DNA of 64,000 nt, taken from NCBI GenBank assembly GCA_045222555.1, contig JBGUYY010000072.1, positions 62,001 through 126,000 on the forward strand, given 5' to 3'. The translations under genes and the position numbers were made by a program. Shown here one piece after another: positions 36,422 through 44,841 of this stretch; the first letter of the stretch is position 1; the number at the start of each line of letters is the position of its first letter. The notes under the pieces were generated by a model. The model searched no databases. It saw only the letters and a list, made by a program, of their open reading frames with translations, and was not told the origin of the DNA. The stretch is from UBA1756 sp045222555 (GTDB lineage: Bacteria; Bacteroidota; Bacteroidia; Bacteroidales; WCHB1-69).

Positions 36422-38599
36422 TTACAGCTCCCACTCTCCCGCTGGCACCGTTCGTTCCCTGTCGGTTCCTGGGAACACGGTGGCGGTAGTGCCTTCGGGA
36501 ACGGTCAGTTTCAGTTTTGTGCCGTTGATTTCTATGCGGATGGTACCGTAGCGTGTGGGCTTGGTGACGCGCACCCAATCCATTCCCGCGCATGGCTGCG
36601 GGTCAACGAAGAAGTGCTCGTAGCCGGGATGTTCGGGGTCGGGACGGAGGCCTGCCAAAGCCTGATAGAACCAGATGCCCACTCCGTTGTAGCAGTTGTG
36701 CACGCGGCTGCGCTCGCCGTCCCACGACTCCCACGTGGTGGTGGCGCCGTTGTTGATCATATACAGATAGCCGGGATAGTCGGGTTGGCGCAGCAGTGTG
36801 GCCATCAGTAGGGTCTGTCGCTCGCGGATGCACCATTCGGTGAAGACGGGCACCCCGACCAATCCCACCGCAAAATGGGCTTTGTACTTGCCGTAGCAGT
36901 CGTCCAGCAGTTGCGCCTTTACCTGTGCGGCGGTGGCGCTGTCGGGTGGAATATTCATCAGCAGGGCGTAGCACTGGTCCAGCGGGGTGCCGTTGGCGTA
37001 GGTGTGCGTTTCGGGGTGGTAGAAATGGCGGTGGATGGCGGCATTGAGTCTGTCGCGCCATTCGGAAAATTTCTGCTCGTCATCCCTGCGTCCCCACATT
37101 TGGGCCATCTGCACCATATCGCCGAGGCACTCGCTGAGGAAGCAGCTGGTGACGTGCAGCACCGATTCGCCTTGTACGTCCACCCCTTTGGGGGCGAGCC
37201 AGTCGCCGAGGAACCATGTGTGTCGCTCGTTGTCGGGCCACGGCTGTAGGATCTCGTCCTCGCAGTGCTGTTCGATGAAGTGCAGCCACTGTTTCATTTG
37301 ATTGTAGTATTTGAAAACCAAATCATCGCTGCCGTAGTTGAGGTAGGTGCGCCACGGTGCTTTCACGATGAAGCCGCTCCAGTAGGGGCCGCCGCCGGTA
37401 CGGAAGGCGGGTGCCACGTACGGCAGTTCGCCGTCGGGTTCCATCGCGTCGTCCCACGCCTGAAGCCAGTTGCGGTAGGTGTCGCGCACGTCGAACATCG
37501 TCTGCAGCGTCATCGTGGAGGAGTTGCCGTCGCCGCCGTAGCCCATGCGCTCAAGGTGCGGGCAGTCCACCATGTAGCCGCTGAGGGTCAGACACTGCAG
37601 GGTGTATTGGATGAGGTTGTGGATGGCGTTGAGGCGCGGGTCGGAGCATTCGAAGGTGGAAGCTTCGGCGGGGTCGAGGGCGCTGATGGGCAGTGTCCGT
37701 GCCGCAAGGATATCCGCCCCCGTGATGCGCACATACCGGAAGGCGTGGTAGTGGAAACGGTTGGTGAAACGCTCCTCGCCGCTGCCCCGTGCCACGTAGC
37801 AGTCGCTTTCGGTGTGGGGTGGTACGGCCTCTCGGTGGTCAAGGTACTCCATCGTCACCTCGGTGCCTGCAGGAAGGGAGGGAAAGTCGGCTTGGAACCA
37901 GCCCGTCACCACGCGGCCGAAGTCGAGAAGCAGCGAGTGATCGTCGAGACTTTCGACAGACATAGGTGTCAGCGTGTCGAGGATGCGGTTTCCCTTGAAC
38001 TTCTGCGTTGTAACTGTCATGTCCGCTGACTCGAAGCGGGTGGCGGGACGCCATTCTGGCTGCACGCGGGCATCGAACCGTTCGCCGCCGAACTGCAGCG
38101 GCTGCCAGCTGCCGGTGTAACGATAACCGCTCGGTGAAGCCTCCCACGTGCTGTCTATGCTGAAGACAGGCCATGCCAGGGCTTTGGAAACACCATTTTC
38201 TTTTTCTGAATAGGCCCATGCCGAAACCACTGCCGGTGTGCCGTACACACGTCCCCAACCTTGGCCCAGCCACAGCATAATTTCATTCTCGCCTTTATGC
38301 AAGAATTGAGTAATGGAATAAGTAACCCTCAAAGCCCTCTTGTCGAGTTGTGACACTGCGGGCTGCAGCACCTGCTCGCCCATTTTTACGCCGTTTACAT
38401 ACACCTCATGATAACCCAAGGAAATGACTTCAATAAAAAACAACCCGCTCGTAAGATCTTTTTTTGAAAGTTTGATTGTCTTGCGCAGCATCGGGGTCTC
38501 CGCCCAGCCCTCATCTGTGCGGCAACCGTAGAACTGCTGTGCGTTGAGAGGTAGCACAGACAGCAGCAGTAACAGACAGAAAAGAGTAATGCGTTTCAT
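36422..38599 (-). CDS. Glycoside hydrolase family 78 (alpha-L-rhamnosidase)
   Basis: 725-residue exported enzyme with a signal peptide (ITLFCLLLLLSVLPLNAQ). It has the N-terminal carbohydrate-binding-like domain (GLFFIEVISLGYHEVYVNG), the GH78 beta domain (LLLDFGRVVTGWFQADFPSL) and the (alpha/alpha)6 barrel with MVDCPHLERMGYGGDGNSST, which carries the acidic catalytic positions. ATTTWESWDGE is present, and a C-terminal beta-sandwich ends EINGTKLKLTVPEGT. It probably releases terminal rhamnose from plant or bacterial polysaccharides. It follows the SGNH gene by 15 bases, in the same direction. Confidence 0.92.
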   Translation of the reverse strand: MKRITLFCLLLLLSVLPLNAQQFYGCRTDEGWAETPMLRKTIKLSKKDLTSGLFFIEVISLGYHEVYVNGVKMGEQVLQPAVSQLDKRALRVTYSITQFLHKGENEIMLWLGQGWGRVYGTPAVVSAWAYSEKENGVSKALAWPVFSIDSTWEASPSGYRYTGSWQPLQFGGERFDARVQPEWRPATRFESADMTVTTQKFKGNRILDTLTPMSVESLDDHSLLLDFGRVVTGWFQADFPSLPAGTEVTMEYLDHREAVPPHTESDCYVARGSGEERFTNRFHYHAFRYVRITGADILAARTLPISALDPAEASTFECSDPRLNAIHNLIQYTLQCLTLSGYMVDCPHLERMGYGGDGNSSTMTLQTMFDVRDTYRNWLQAWDDAMEPDGELPYVAPAFRTGGGPYWSGFIVKAPWRTYLNYGSDDLVFKYYNQMKQWLHFIEQHCEDEILQPWPDNERHTWFLGDWLAPKGVDVQGESVLHVTSCFLSECLGDMVQMAQMWGRRDDEQKFSEWRDRLNAAIHRHFYHPETHTYANGTPLDQCYALLMNIPPDSATAAQVKAQLLDDCYGKYKAHFAVGLVGVPVFTEWCIRERQTLLMATLLRQPDYPGYLYMINNGATTTWESWDGERSRVHNCYNGVGIWFYQALAGLRPDPEHPGYEHFFVDPQPCAGMDWVRVTKPTRYGTIRIEINGTKLKLTVPEGTTATVFPGTDRERTVPAGEWEL

Positions 38600-38614
38600 G
38601 TTTTAATTAGAAAA

Positions 38615-39652
38615 TCATTTCTTTCGACGAAGGGCATCCGCCACTTTTTTTGCAATGGCCAGTCTTCCCGTCTGTGTATAATGCTCTGTCGGGAAGTCGC
38701 GGTCTGAGAAGTCGCAGTCGCGCACAGCTCTCAGATTGTTCACCACCATCACCCCTTGCGGTTTATATCGATCCTTGATATACTGCACATTCTGTTCCAA
38801 CAGACCAATCAAATCGGGGCCGCACAGCGTGTCGATTTGGTCAACATTTTCTGCCAAAATATTGAACACGGGTTGCCATCCACGCCGTTTGCATAGCTTT
38901 ACGATATTATCAAAATCCTTGATTCGCGGATTGTTTTCATCCAGCTGACACGCGAAATGCTTGATGTGATGACAGGCCAGGGCAATCGAGTCCTCGGAAG
39001 GATGTACACCATTATGCAGGGTGCCGTTTTGGGCAAAGGCGTGGTCCCATTCGTTGGCGTTGTGATAGGGGACCGAGTGCGGAAGTGTGAAGGTCTGTTT
39101 TTCAAAACCATCAATGATAAGAGCAGAACGCTCTTCTTCTGTCCAAACCGGATACACTTTGAAATCCAGTAACAAACGCCTGTACAATGCCGGTGCTCTC
39201 TTCATCATGATGCGCTCTTTCCGTAAGGCTGTCTCCAAGTTTGAGTATATCCATTCGGAGGTGAATGAGCGCATATTCACGGTCACGATAACGGTTTTCA
39301 CATCATTTTTTCTGGGAATATTGCGCATGATATCGTAATACACTCCCGCATGGCAGGCTCCTTTGGTGAGATTTCCCACATGGTGCCCGGGGAGAAGGTC
39401 CTCTATCATCATGCAAATATAACGGCGGTCGGTATCGGTTTTCGCACAATAAAAATTGGAAGATTCGCCAAGATAAACAATGTCCACGCCCTCCGTCGCA
39501 CGCTGCGACAGTTCCATCAATGAACAATTTTCATCTATATCTTTTTGATATAATGTAAAATAATAAACAATATCCAACACGCCCAGCAGTAGGACGAGCA
39601 TCAGCAGCTTCAGCAGGATTTTTTTGATAATATGTCGCTTTTCTTTAGTCAT
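38615..39652 (-). CDS. DltD/SGNH-like partner of the MBOAT acyltransferase
   Basis: 345 residues with one N-terminal membrane segment (LLKLLMLVLLLGVLDIVYYF). An SGNH-like nucleophile block follows (VDIVYLGESSNFYC), and a DltD-like C-terminal part has FSDRDFPTEHYTQTGRLAIA carrying the Asp-x2-His type pair. The start codon abuts the MBOAT stop codon, so the pair is translationally linked. MBOAT and SGNH proteins together usually move an acyl group across the membrane onto a glycan or teichoic-acid-like polymer. The acceptor here is unknown; an exopolysaccharide or O-antigen is likely. Confidence 0.75.
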   Translation of the reverse strand: MTKEKRHIIKKILLKLLMLVLLLGVLDIVYYFTLYQKDIDENCSLMELSQRATEGVDIVYLGESSNFYCAKTDTDRRYICMMIEDLLPGHHVGNLTKGACHAGVYYDIMRNIPRKNDVKTVIVTVNMRSFTSEWIYSNLETALRKERIMMKRAPALYRRLLLDFKVYPVWTEEERSALIIDGFEKQTFTLPHSVPYHNANEWDHAFAQNGTLHNGVHPSEDSIALACHHIKHFACQLDENNPRIKDFDNIVKLCKRRGWQPVFNILAENVDQIDTLCGPDLIGLLEQNVQYIKDRYKPQGVMVVNNLRAVRDCDFSDRDFPTEHYTQTGRLAIAKKVADALRRKK

Positions 39653-41074
39653 TTAAAATTGGAAATAGATAAACGGATATTGTTCCACAGATGAGAGTGT
39701 GATGATGGTGAAAATCAGCACGCCATAGACGAGCCAGCGGACAGCGGTCTTCTGTCGGCCGCACCACACATCGAAGCGGCTGTTGCGAATGACGATGTCG
39801 GCCACCACAAAGAGTGCCAGGGCAATCCATGCCACGGGTGCGACCTGCAGCTGGCAGGACATCGCCCCGTTGTGTAAGAGTGCTGAGAAGAGATCTCGCA
39901 AAGTGCCAAACGATGGTGCACGGAAGACGCTCCACAACAGGGTGACCATGACGAAGGTCTTGGCAATGTTGCAGATTTTAAGGATGAACTGTCCGGTTTT
40001 GTTTTCGATTTTGTCAAAAAGATGGATGTTGCGGAGTCCGCGTTCGATGATCAGCAGCACGCCGTATGCAAAGCCCCAGATCATGAACGTCCAGTTAGCG
40101 CCGTGCCAGATGCCGCATACGGTAAAGACAATCAGTGTGTTAATGGCCCATCGCGGCACGGAAACACGGTTGCCGCCGAGCGGGATGTAAAGGTAGTCGC
40201 GGAACCACGACGACAACGAGATGTGCCACCGCCGCCAGAACTCTTGTACGCTTCCGGACAGATAGGGTGTGTTGAAGTTGTCAATCAGCGTGAAGCCCAT
40301 CGACAGGGCACAGCCCAGCGCAATGGTGGAATAACCGAAAAAGTCACCATAAATTTGGAACGAATAGAACAGCATTCCCAAAAGGATGTCGCCGCTGCTG
40401 TAGGCATGCGGGTCGGCATAGATTTTGTCCACATACGTCCCCAGATTGTCCGCCACCACCATTTTCAGGAATAGTCCGAACAAGATGAGCCTCAGTCCGT
40501 TGGCCACATTGTCGTACTGAAGTTCCTTTTTCTCGTGCAACTGTCGGAGCAGGTTCTGTGGCCGTTCGATAGGACCGGTGACCAGCTGCGGATAAAACAT
40601 CACGTAAAGAGAATAGTAGCCGAAGTGCCGTTCGGCCTTCTGGTTGCCGCGATAGACCTCGATGACATAGCTCAGACTCTGAAAGGTGTGAAAAGAGAGA
40701 CCGATGGGAAGCGCAATGTTGAGGATCGTATTCGGATGCGACCAGCCAAAATGTTGGGCAAGGGCTACAAAATTCGCACTGCAAAAGTTCAGGTATTTGA
40801 AGATGAAAAGGACGAGACAGGTAGAGATGATACTGACCACAAGGCAGGTCTTCTTTCGCGGGATTTGGTCTTTCCATTTTTCAATAAGAATACCTGCGGA
40901 ATAGTCTATTGCTATGGTTATCAGTAGGATAAGAATGTACTTGGGAATAAACCACATATAGAAGAAACAGCTGGCAGCCAACAGAAGGAACCAGCGCCAC
41001 TTATGCGGCAGAAGATAGAACAGCAGTGTGACTATCGGGAAGAAAATCAGAAATTCTAATGAATTGAAGAGCAT
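39653..41074 (-). CDS. MBOAT family membrane O-acyltransferase
   Basis: 473-residue polytopic membrane protein of the AlgI/DltB class. Seen are the N-terminal FNSLEFLIFFPIVTLLFYLL, YVIEVYRGNQKAERHFGYYSLYV, FYPQLVTGPIERP, GYSTIALGCALSMGF, the FWRRWHISLSSWFRDYLYIPLGG signature, and the catalytic-histidine block CGIWHGANWTFMIWG. It is the first gene of a leftward unit with the SGNH partner and GH78. Its promoter overlaps head-to-head with that of GH89. Confidence 0.93.
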   Translation of the reverse strand: MLFNSLEFLIFFPIVTLLFYLLPHKWRWFLLLAASCFFYMWFIPKYILILLITIAIDYSAGILIEKWKDQIPRKKTCLVVSIISTCLVLFIFKYLNFCSANFVALAQHFGWSHPNTILNIALPIGLSFHTFQSLSYVIEVYRGNQKAERHFGYYSLYVMFYPQLVTGPIERPQNLLRQLHEKKELQYDNVANGLRLILFGLFLKMVVADNLGTYVDKIYADPHAYSSGDILLGMLFYSFQIYGDFFGYSTIALGCALSMGFTLIDNFNTPYLSGSVQEFWRRWHISLSSWFRDYLYIPLGGNRVSVPRWAINTLIVFTVCGIWHGANWTFMIWGFAYGVLLIIERGLRNIHLFDKIENKTGQFILKICNIAKTFVMVTLLWSVFRAPSFGTLRDLFSALLHNGAMSCQLQVAPVAWIALALFVVADIVIRNSRFDVWCGRQKTAVRWLVYGVLIFTIITLSSVEQYPFIYFQF

Positions 41075-41097
41075 TCAGAAAGTGAGAATTTAGAGCG

Positions 41098-41105
41098 CAA
41101 AAGTA
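41098..41105 (-). promoter_or_regulatory. Promoter -7 element of the MBOAT-SGNH-GH78 unit
   Basis: TACTTTTG on the minus strand, 23 bases before the MBOAT start. It lies 11 bases from the divergent GH89 -7 element, so the two promoters interlock. Confidence 0.7.
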
Positions 41106-41116
41106 CAAAAAAATCG

Positions 41117-41124
41117 TAACTTTG
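41117..41124 (+). promoter_or_regulatory. Promoter -7 element of GH89
   Basis: TAACTTTG followed by GCAA, 28 bases before the GH89 ATG. Confidence 0.7.
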
Positions 41125-41152
41125 CAACCGCAATTTACCAAACCGAAATACC

Positions 41153-43477
41153 ATGACCAAACGGATTCTTTCCCTTCTTTTCTTATGTGTGTTTTTTGTT
41201 GTGGGCGCGATGTCGTCCATTTTTGCACAGAAAAGTGCGCAATGCGAACTGATGTCGTATGGCATGAGTTACAATGACGCCAGTGATTCGTTGGGGATGA
41301 GTGAAAGGGAGTGTGCTGAGTGTTCAGTGAAGAAGTTGGCATACAGAATTTTACAAGAGAAGGCTTATAATTTCCTCTTTGTCTGCAAACCCCAGCAGGA
41401 GGATTATTTCGTCATTGAGGAGGATCCGCAGTCTGCGGGCATCATCCGCATCACGGGCAACAACGCCAACTCGATCGCCACGGGGCTGAACTACTACCTG
41501 AAACATATCGCCGGCGTGCATGTGTCGTGGCTGCTGTGCGAGCCTGTGGAAACGCCCGTGACCTTTCCTGTGCCCGCCCATCCCATCCGCAAGGAGGCCC
41601 TCGTGAAAGACCGTTTCTTCTTGAACTACTGCACCTACGGCTATACCATGCCGTGGTGGAAATGGGAGCAGTGGGAGCGGTTCATCGACTGGATGGCGCT
41701 GAACGGCATCACCATGCCGCTGGCCATCACGGGGCAGGAGGCCGTATGGTACGAGGTGTGGAAGGAGTTCGGCATGACCGACGAGGAGATTCGCAGCTAT
41801 TTCTCGGGACCGGCGCACCTGCCATGGCACCGCATGGCCAACCTCGACGGTTTCGGCGGACCGCTGCCGATGTCGTGGCTGGAGGGACAGAAGGAGTTGC
41901 AGAAGCAGATTGTGGCCCGCGAGCGCGAGTTCAACATGACGCCGGTACTGCCCGCCTTCGCCGGTCACGTGCCCAAACGGTTCGCCGAGATGCACCCCGA
42001 TGTCGACATCCAGCAGCTGAGCGCGTGGTGCGGCTTCGAACCCACCTACTTCCTCAACTCCTCCGACCCGCTGTTTGCCCAAATCCAGAAGTCGTTTTTG
42101 GAGAAACAGACCGCCCTTTTCGGCACCGACCATATCTATGGCGTGGACCCCTTCAACGAGATGGACCCGCCCAGCTGGGAGCCCGACTACCTCGCCAATG
42201 TGGCCCGCAACATCTACGGCTCGCTGCAGCAATGCGACCCCGCCGCCCGCTGGCTACAGATGACCTGGGTGTTCTACTACAAACGCCAATCATGGACACC
42301 GGAGCGATTGCGCGCCTACCTCACCGCCGTGCCACAGGACCAGCTCGTGCTACTCGACTACTTCTGCGAGAAGACGGAGGTGTGGCGCACCACCGAGGGC
42401 TTCTACGGACAGCCGTTCATCTGGTGCTACCTCGGCAACTTCGGCGGCAATACCATGCTGGTGGGCAACCTCAACGAGTTGGAGAAGAAGCTCGCCGCCG
42501 CCTTAGAGGAGGCGGGGCCGAACATGACCGGCATCGGCTCCACGTTGGAATCCTTCGACGTGAGTCCGCAGATTTACGAGTACCTCTTCGACCGTGCGTG
42601 GGAGAAGCAACCCGATGTGCATGAATGGGTTGCAGACTGGAGCTACCTGCGTTCCGGCAACCACGACCATCCCGAAACATGGCAGTTGCTGAACGACAGC
42701 ATCTATAAGGACTGGTCGTTTTACGGTCTCGGCACGCAGTTGGTGGCGCGGCCGTCGTTGGAAGGGCATGGCACCTACTACACCAAGCCGTATTATTCGT
42801 ACAGCAACGATACACTGAAGCATATTTGCAAGAAATTACTACGAGATTATCCCTATCTCGTCGCTCCTTTTGAGATATTTGATGGGACAGATGCCTACCG
42901 TTACGACCTCGTCAACCTTTTCTCGCAGTGGATGGGCAACCATTTCATGGACATTCGCAACGATTTTACGGTGGCGTATAAGAACCGCAATATCAAGGAG
43001 ATGAAGCGGCAGGTGAAGCTCGCCAACCAGTTGTTTGAGGATGTGGACGCCTTACTCAACACGCATCCGGCCTTCATGTTGGGGCCGTGGATTGAGGCGG
43101 CACGTGCGTGGGGTGTGACGGAAGAGGAGAAAGACTACTACGAGCGGCAGGCGCGCACGTTGCTCACCATCTGGGGCGGACCGATTCTGAACGATTACGC
43201 CAACCGGATGTGGGGCGGCTTGGTGAAGGACTATTACGCCCATCGGTGGAACCTCTTCTTCGAGGCGGTCATTCAGGCGGTGAAAGAGGGCAAGGAGTTC
43301 GATGAAAAGACGTTTGGGGAAGAGCTCTCCAAGTTTGAGCGGGCCTGGACGGAGCGTCACACGAAGTATCCGGTGGAGCCGCAGGAGGCGGAAGGCAAAA
43401 TAGACAAAAGCATCCCCCAATGGCACCCGACCTATCGGGCAGCCAGAATGATTTACGAGCGGTGGATGAGGGAGTAG
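41153..43477 (+). CDS. Glycoside hydrolase family 89 (alpha-N-acetylglucosaminidase)
   Basis: 774-residue exported NAGLU-type enzyme releasing alpha-linked N-acetylglucosamine, for example from mucin-type or heparan-type glycans. It has a signal peptide (ILSLLFLCVFFVVGAMSSIFAQ) and the N-terminal domain (GIIRITGNNANSIATGLNYY). The barrel carries NYCTYGYTMPWWKWEQWERF, MALNGITMPLAITGQEAVWY, the acidic DPFNEMDPPSW, and GIGSTLESFDVSPQIYEYLF. A helical C-terminal part follows (YYERQARTLLTIWG). The TAG stop is provided by a GTAG at the foot of a hairpin. Confidence 0.93.
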   Translation: MTKRILSLLFLCVFFVVGAMSSIFAQKSAQCELMSYGMSYNDASDSLGMSERECAECSVKKLAYRILQEKAYNFLFVCKPQQEDYFVIEEDPQSAGIIRITGNNANSIATGLNYYLKHIAGVHVSWLLCEPVETPVTFPVPAHPIRKEALVKDRFFLNYCTYGYTMPWWKWEQWERFIDWMALNGITMPLAITGQEAVWYEVWKEFGMTDEEIRSYFSGPAHLPWHRMANLDGFGGPLPMSWLEGQKELQKQIVAREREFNMTPVLPAFAGHVPKRFAEMHPDVDIQQLSAWCGFEPTYFLNSSDPLFAQIQKSFLEKQTALFGTDHIYGVDPFNEMDPPSWEPDYLANVARNIYGSLQQCDPAARWLQMTWVFYYKRQSWTPERLRAYLTAVPQDQLVLLDYFCEKTEVWRTTEGFYGQPFIWCYLGNFGGNTMLVGNLNELEKKLAAALEEAGPNMTGIGSTLESFDVSPQIYEYLFDRAWEKQPDVHEWVADWSYLRSGNHDHPETWQLLNDSIYKDWSFYGLGTQLVARPSLEGHGTYYTKPYYSYSNDTLKHICKKLLRDYPYLVAPFEIFDGTDAYRYDLVNLFSQWMGNHFMDIRNDFTVAYKNRNIKEMKRQVKLANQLFEDVDALLNTHPAFMLGPWIEAARAWGVTEEEKDYYERQARTLLTIWGGPILNDYANRMWGGLVKDYYAHRWNLFFEAVIQAVKEGKEFDEKTFGEELSKFERAWTERHTKYPVEPQEAEGKIDKSIPQWHPTYRAARMIYERWMRE

Positions 43478-43525
43478 GGACGCACGGCGTGCGGCCGGAA
43501 TGGGGAAGCATCGCACCGTGCCCTA
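43474..43525. repeat. GTAG-footed hairpin at the GH89 stop codon
   Basis: GTAGGG and CACGG at 43474-43486 pair with CCGTGCCCTA at 43516-43525. The inner CGCAC/GTGCG stem forms an alternative hairpin. The foot resembles the REP families of this window but the arms are diverged. The TAG of GTAG is the GH89 stop. Confidence 0.55.
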
Positions 43526-43560
43526 AAAGGGCGCAATTGGTTTGATTTTCTTTCATGGTG

Positions 43561-43568
43561 CAAAAGTA
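43561..43568 (-). promoter_or_regulatory. Orphan leftward promoter-like element
   Basis: TACTTTTG on the minus strand pointing at the GH89 3' end, with no convincing gene behind it. It may be left over from a lost gene or be a chance match. Confidence 0.3.
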
Positions 43569-43634
43569 TAATTGATATTTTATAAAATATTATAAAAATT
43601 CAATGTTAACATCGTTTAATTTAAGAAAATATTG

Positions 43635-43642
43635 TATTTTTG
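43635..43642 (+). promoter_or_regulatory. Promoter -7 element before the 34-residue frame
   Basis: TATTTTTG followed by GCAG, 42 bases before the ATG at 43684. Confidence 0.6.
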
Positions 43643-43683
43643 CAGCCAAAATTTTCGCATTGATGAGATTTTTTTAATTAATT

Positions 43684-43788
43684 ATGAAAATGAGCGATAT
43701 TTTTACCCTATCGGAGAATTTTAAGCAGGAGTATTCTGCCACAATTGTTAAAGTTGGTGAACTGAAGGAGATTGAAGAAAACGCATGA
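43684..43788 (+). pseudogene. N-terminal fragment, perhaps of an RNA-ligase-type gene
   Basis: A 34-residue frame reading MKMSDIFTLSENFKQEYSAT followed by IVKVGELKEIEENA, then TGA. It has a good promoter and ribosome-binding surroundings. From memory the sequence resembles the first residues of Bacteroidales Rnl2/DRB0094-like RNA ligases, but this was not checked. The rest of the gene is absent, and a BRO-N gene begins 52 bases later. The remainder of the 363-base stretch between GH89 and the BRO-N gene holds only the two promoter-like elements and the GH89 hairpin. Confidence 0.4.
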
Positions 43789-43840
43789 ATCTGCCGAAAT
43801 TTTTTTGTAAACTTGCATCACTAAAATAAAGAACAACACC

Positions 43841-44692
43841 ATGAGCAACGAGTCTATCATTCAAGTATTTGAGGGTACCAATGTCCGCATCGTCTGGAAC
43901 GAGGAAGAACAGGAATACTATTTCTCGATAGCGGATATTGTGCAAGTTTTGACAGATAGCACAGATGTCAAGCAATATATCAAGCGCATGCGCGCCCGGG
44001 ACGCAGAGTTGAATTTGAGGTGGGGTACAATTTGTACCCCTACTCGAATGAAGGCTGCTGATGGGAAATACTATCAGACCCAAGCCGCCACGTTGGAGGG
44101 CGTTTTCCGTGTCATACAATCCGTTCCCTCCAAAAAGGCTGAGCCTTTGAAACAATGGCTCGCCGAAGTTGGCAAACAACGCATCGACCAGATGATTGAC
44201 CCTGAGTTGACTTTCCAGATGGCCGTTGAGGACTACAGACGACAAGGTTATTCCGACAAATGGATTGAAAACCGCATGAAATCCATTCGTACGCGCAACG
44301 AACTTACCAACGAATGGAAACGCTCGGGCGTGAACGAACAAAAAGACTTTGCCAAACTGACCGACATCCTCACCAAGGCATGGAGCGGCATGACTACTGG
44401 GCAATACAAGACTTACAAAGGCCTAACAAAAGAAAGTCTTCGCGACAACATGACCACCTTGGAATTGGCTTTGAACACGCTTGCTGAGGCGGCCACCACC
44501 GAGATTTCCCGCCACTGCAATCCCCAAACGATGGCCGAGAATAAACAAGTGGCACAAAGTGGTGGCAACGCAGCCAAACTCGCCCGAGAGGACATCTAAA
44601 GAAAAATTGGACACAGTGTCGTCTCTTCCGAAAAGGCTTCCGATCACCTCCTCCCTGCCGAGGATGTCGAAGTGAAGGAAATAGAGGAGTAA
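43841..44692 (+). pseudogene. BRO-N/DinD-like DNA-damage or antirepressor protein, in-frame stop
   Basis: The uninterrupted part (43841-44599, 252 residues) carries a BRO-N domain (IIQVFEGTNVRIVWNEEEQE, YYFSIADIVQVLTDSTDVKQ) followed by a DinD-like C-terminal region (YRRQGYSDKWIENRMKSIR, LTKAWSGMTTGQYKTYKGL). It stops after KLAREDI. The same frame continues past the TAA for 30 further sense codons (RKIGHSVVSSEKASDHLLPA, then EDVEVKEIEE) and ends at 44692. That tail looks like the natural C-terminus, with the TAA replacing a GAA codon. It is either a nonsense mutation or a slightly shortened working protein. Confidence 0.75.
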
Positions 44693-44733
44693 ACTATACT
44701 GAAGGTTTTATCAATGAGGTTATTTTCAGCAGT

Positions 44734-44815
44734 CGCGGCAGGGATTGGAGCGAGCACGAGCGAAGCGAGTAAAGCGCAAAGCCCGACGGCGACCGCAGGG
44801 AGCCGGGCCGCCCAA
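44734..44815. repeat. GC-rich structured element between convergent genes
   Basis: About 80 bases with repeated GAGCGA/GAAGCGAGT units followed by a strong hairpin (GCCCGACGGC with GCCGGGC). It lies in the 150 bases between the BRO-N gene and the prolyl oligopeptidase gene, which converge on it. Base composition is clearly unlike the AT-rich intergenic DNA around it. I recall similar elements in other Bacteroidales but could not check. Confidence 0.5.
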
Positions 44816-44841
44816 ATAATCATCGATCAAGGATTTACCCT

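Noticed and set aside
43269..43556. A 95-residue leftward frame behind the orphan promoter at 43561
   Set aside because: It is antisense to the GH89 gene, proline- and cysteine-rich like a shadow frame, and would start at the transcription start itself.
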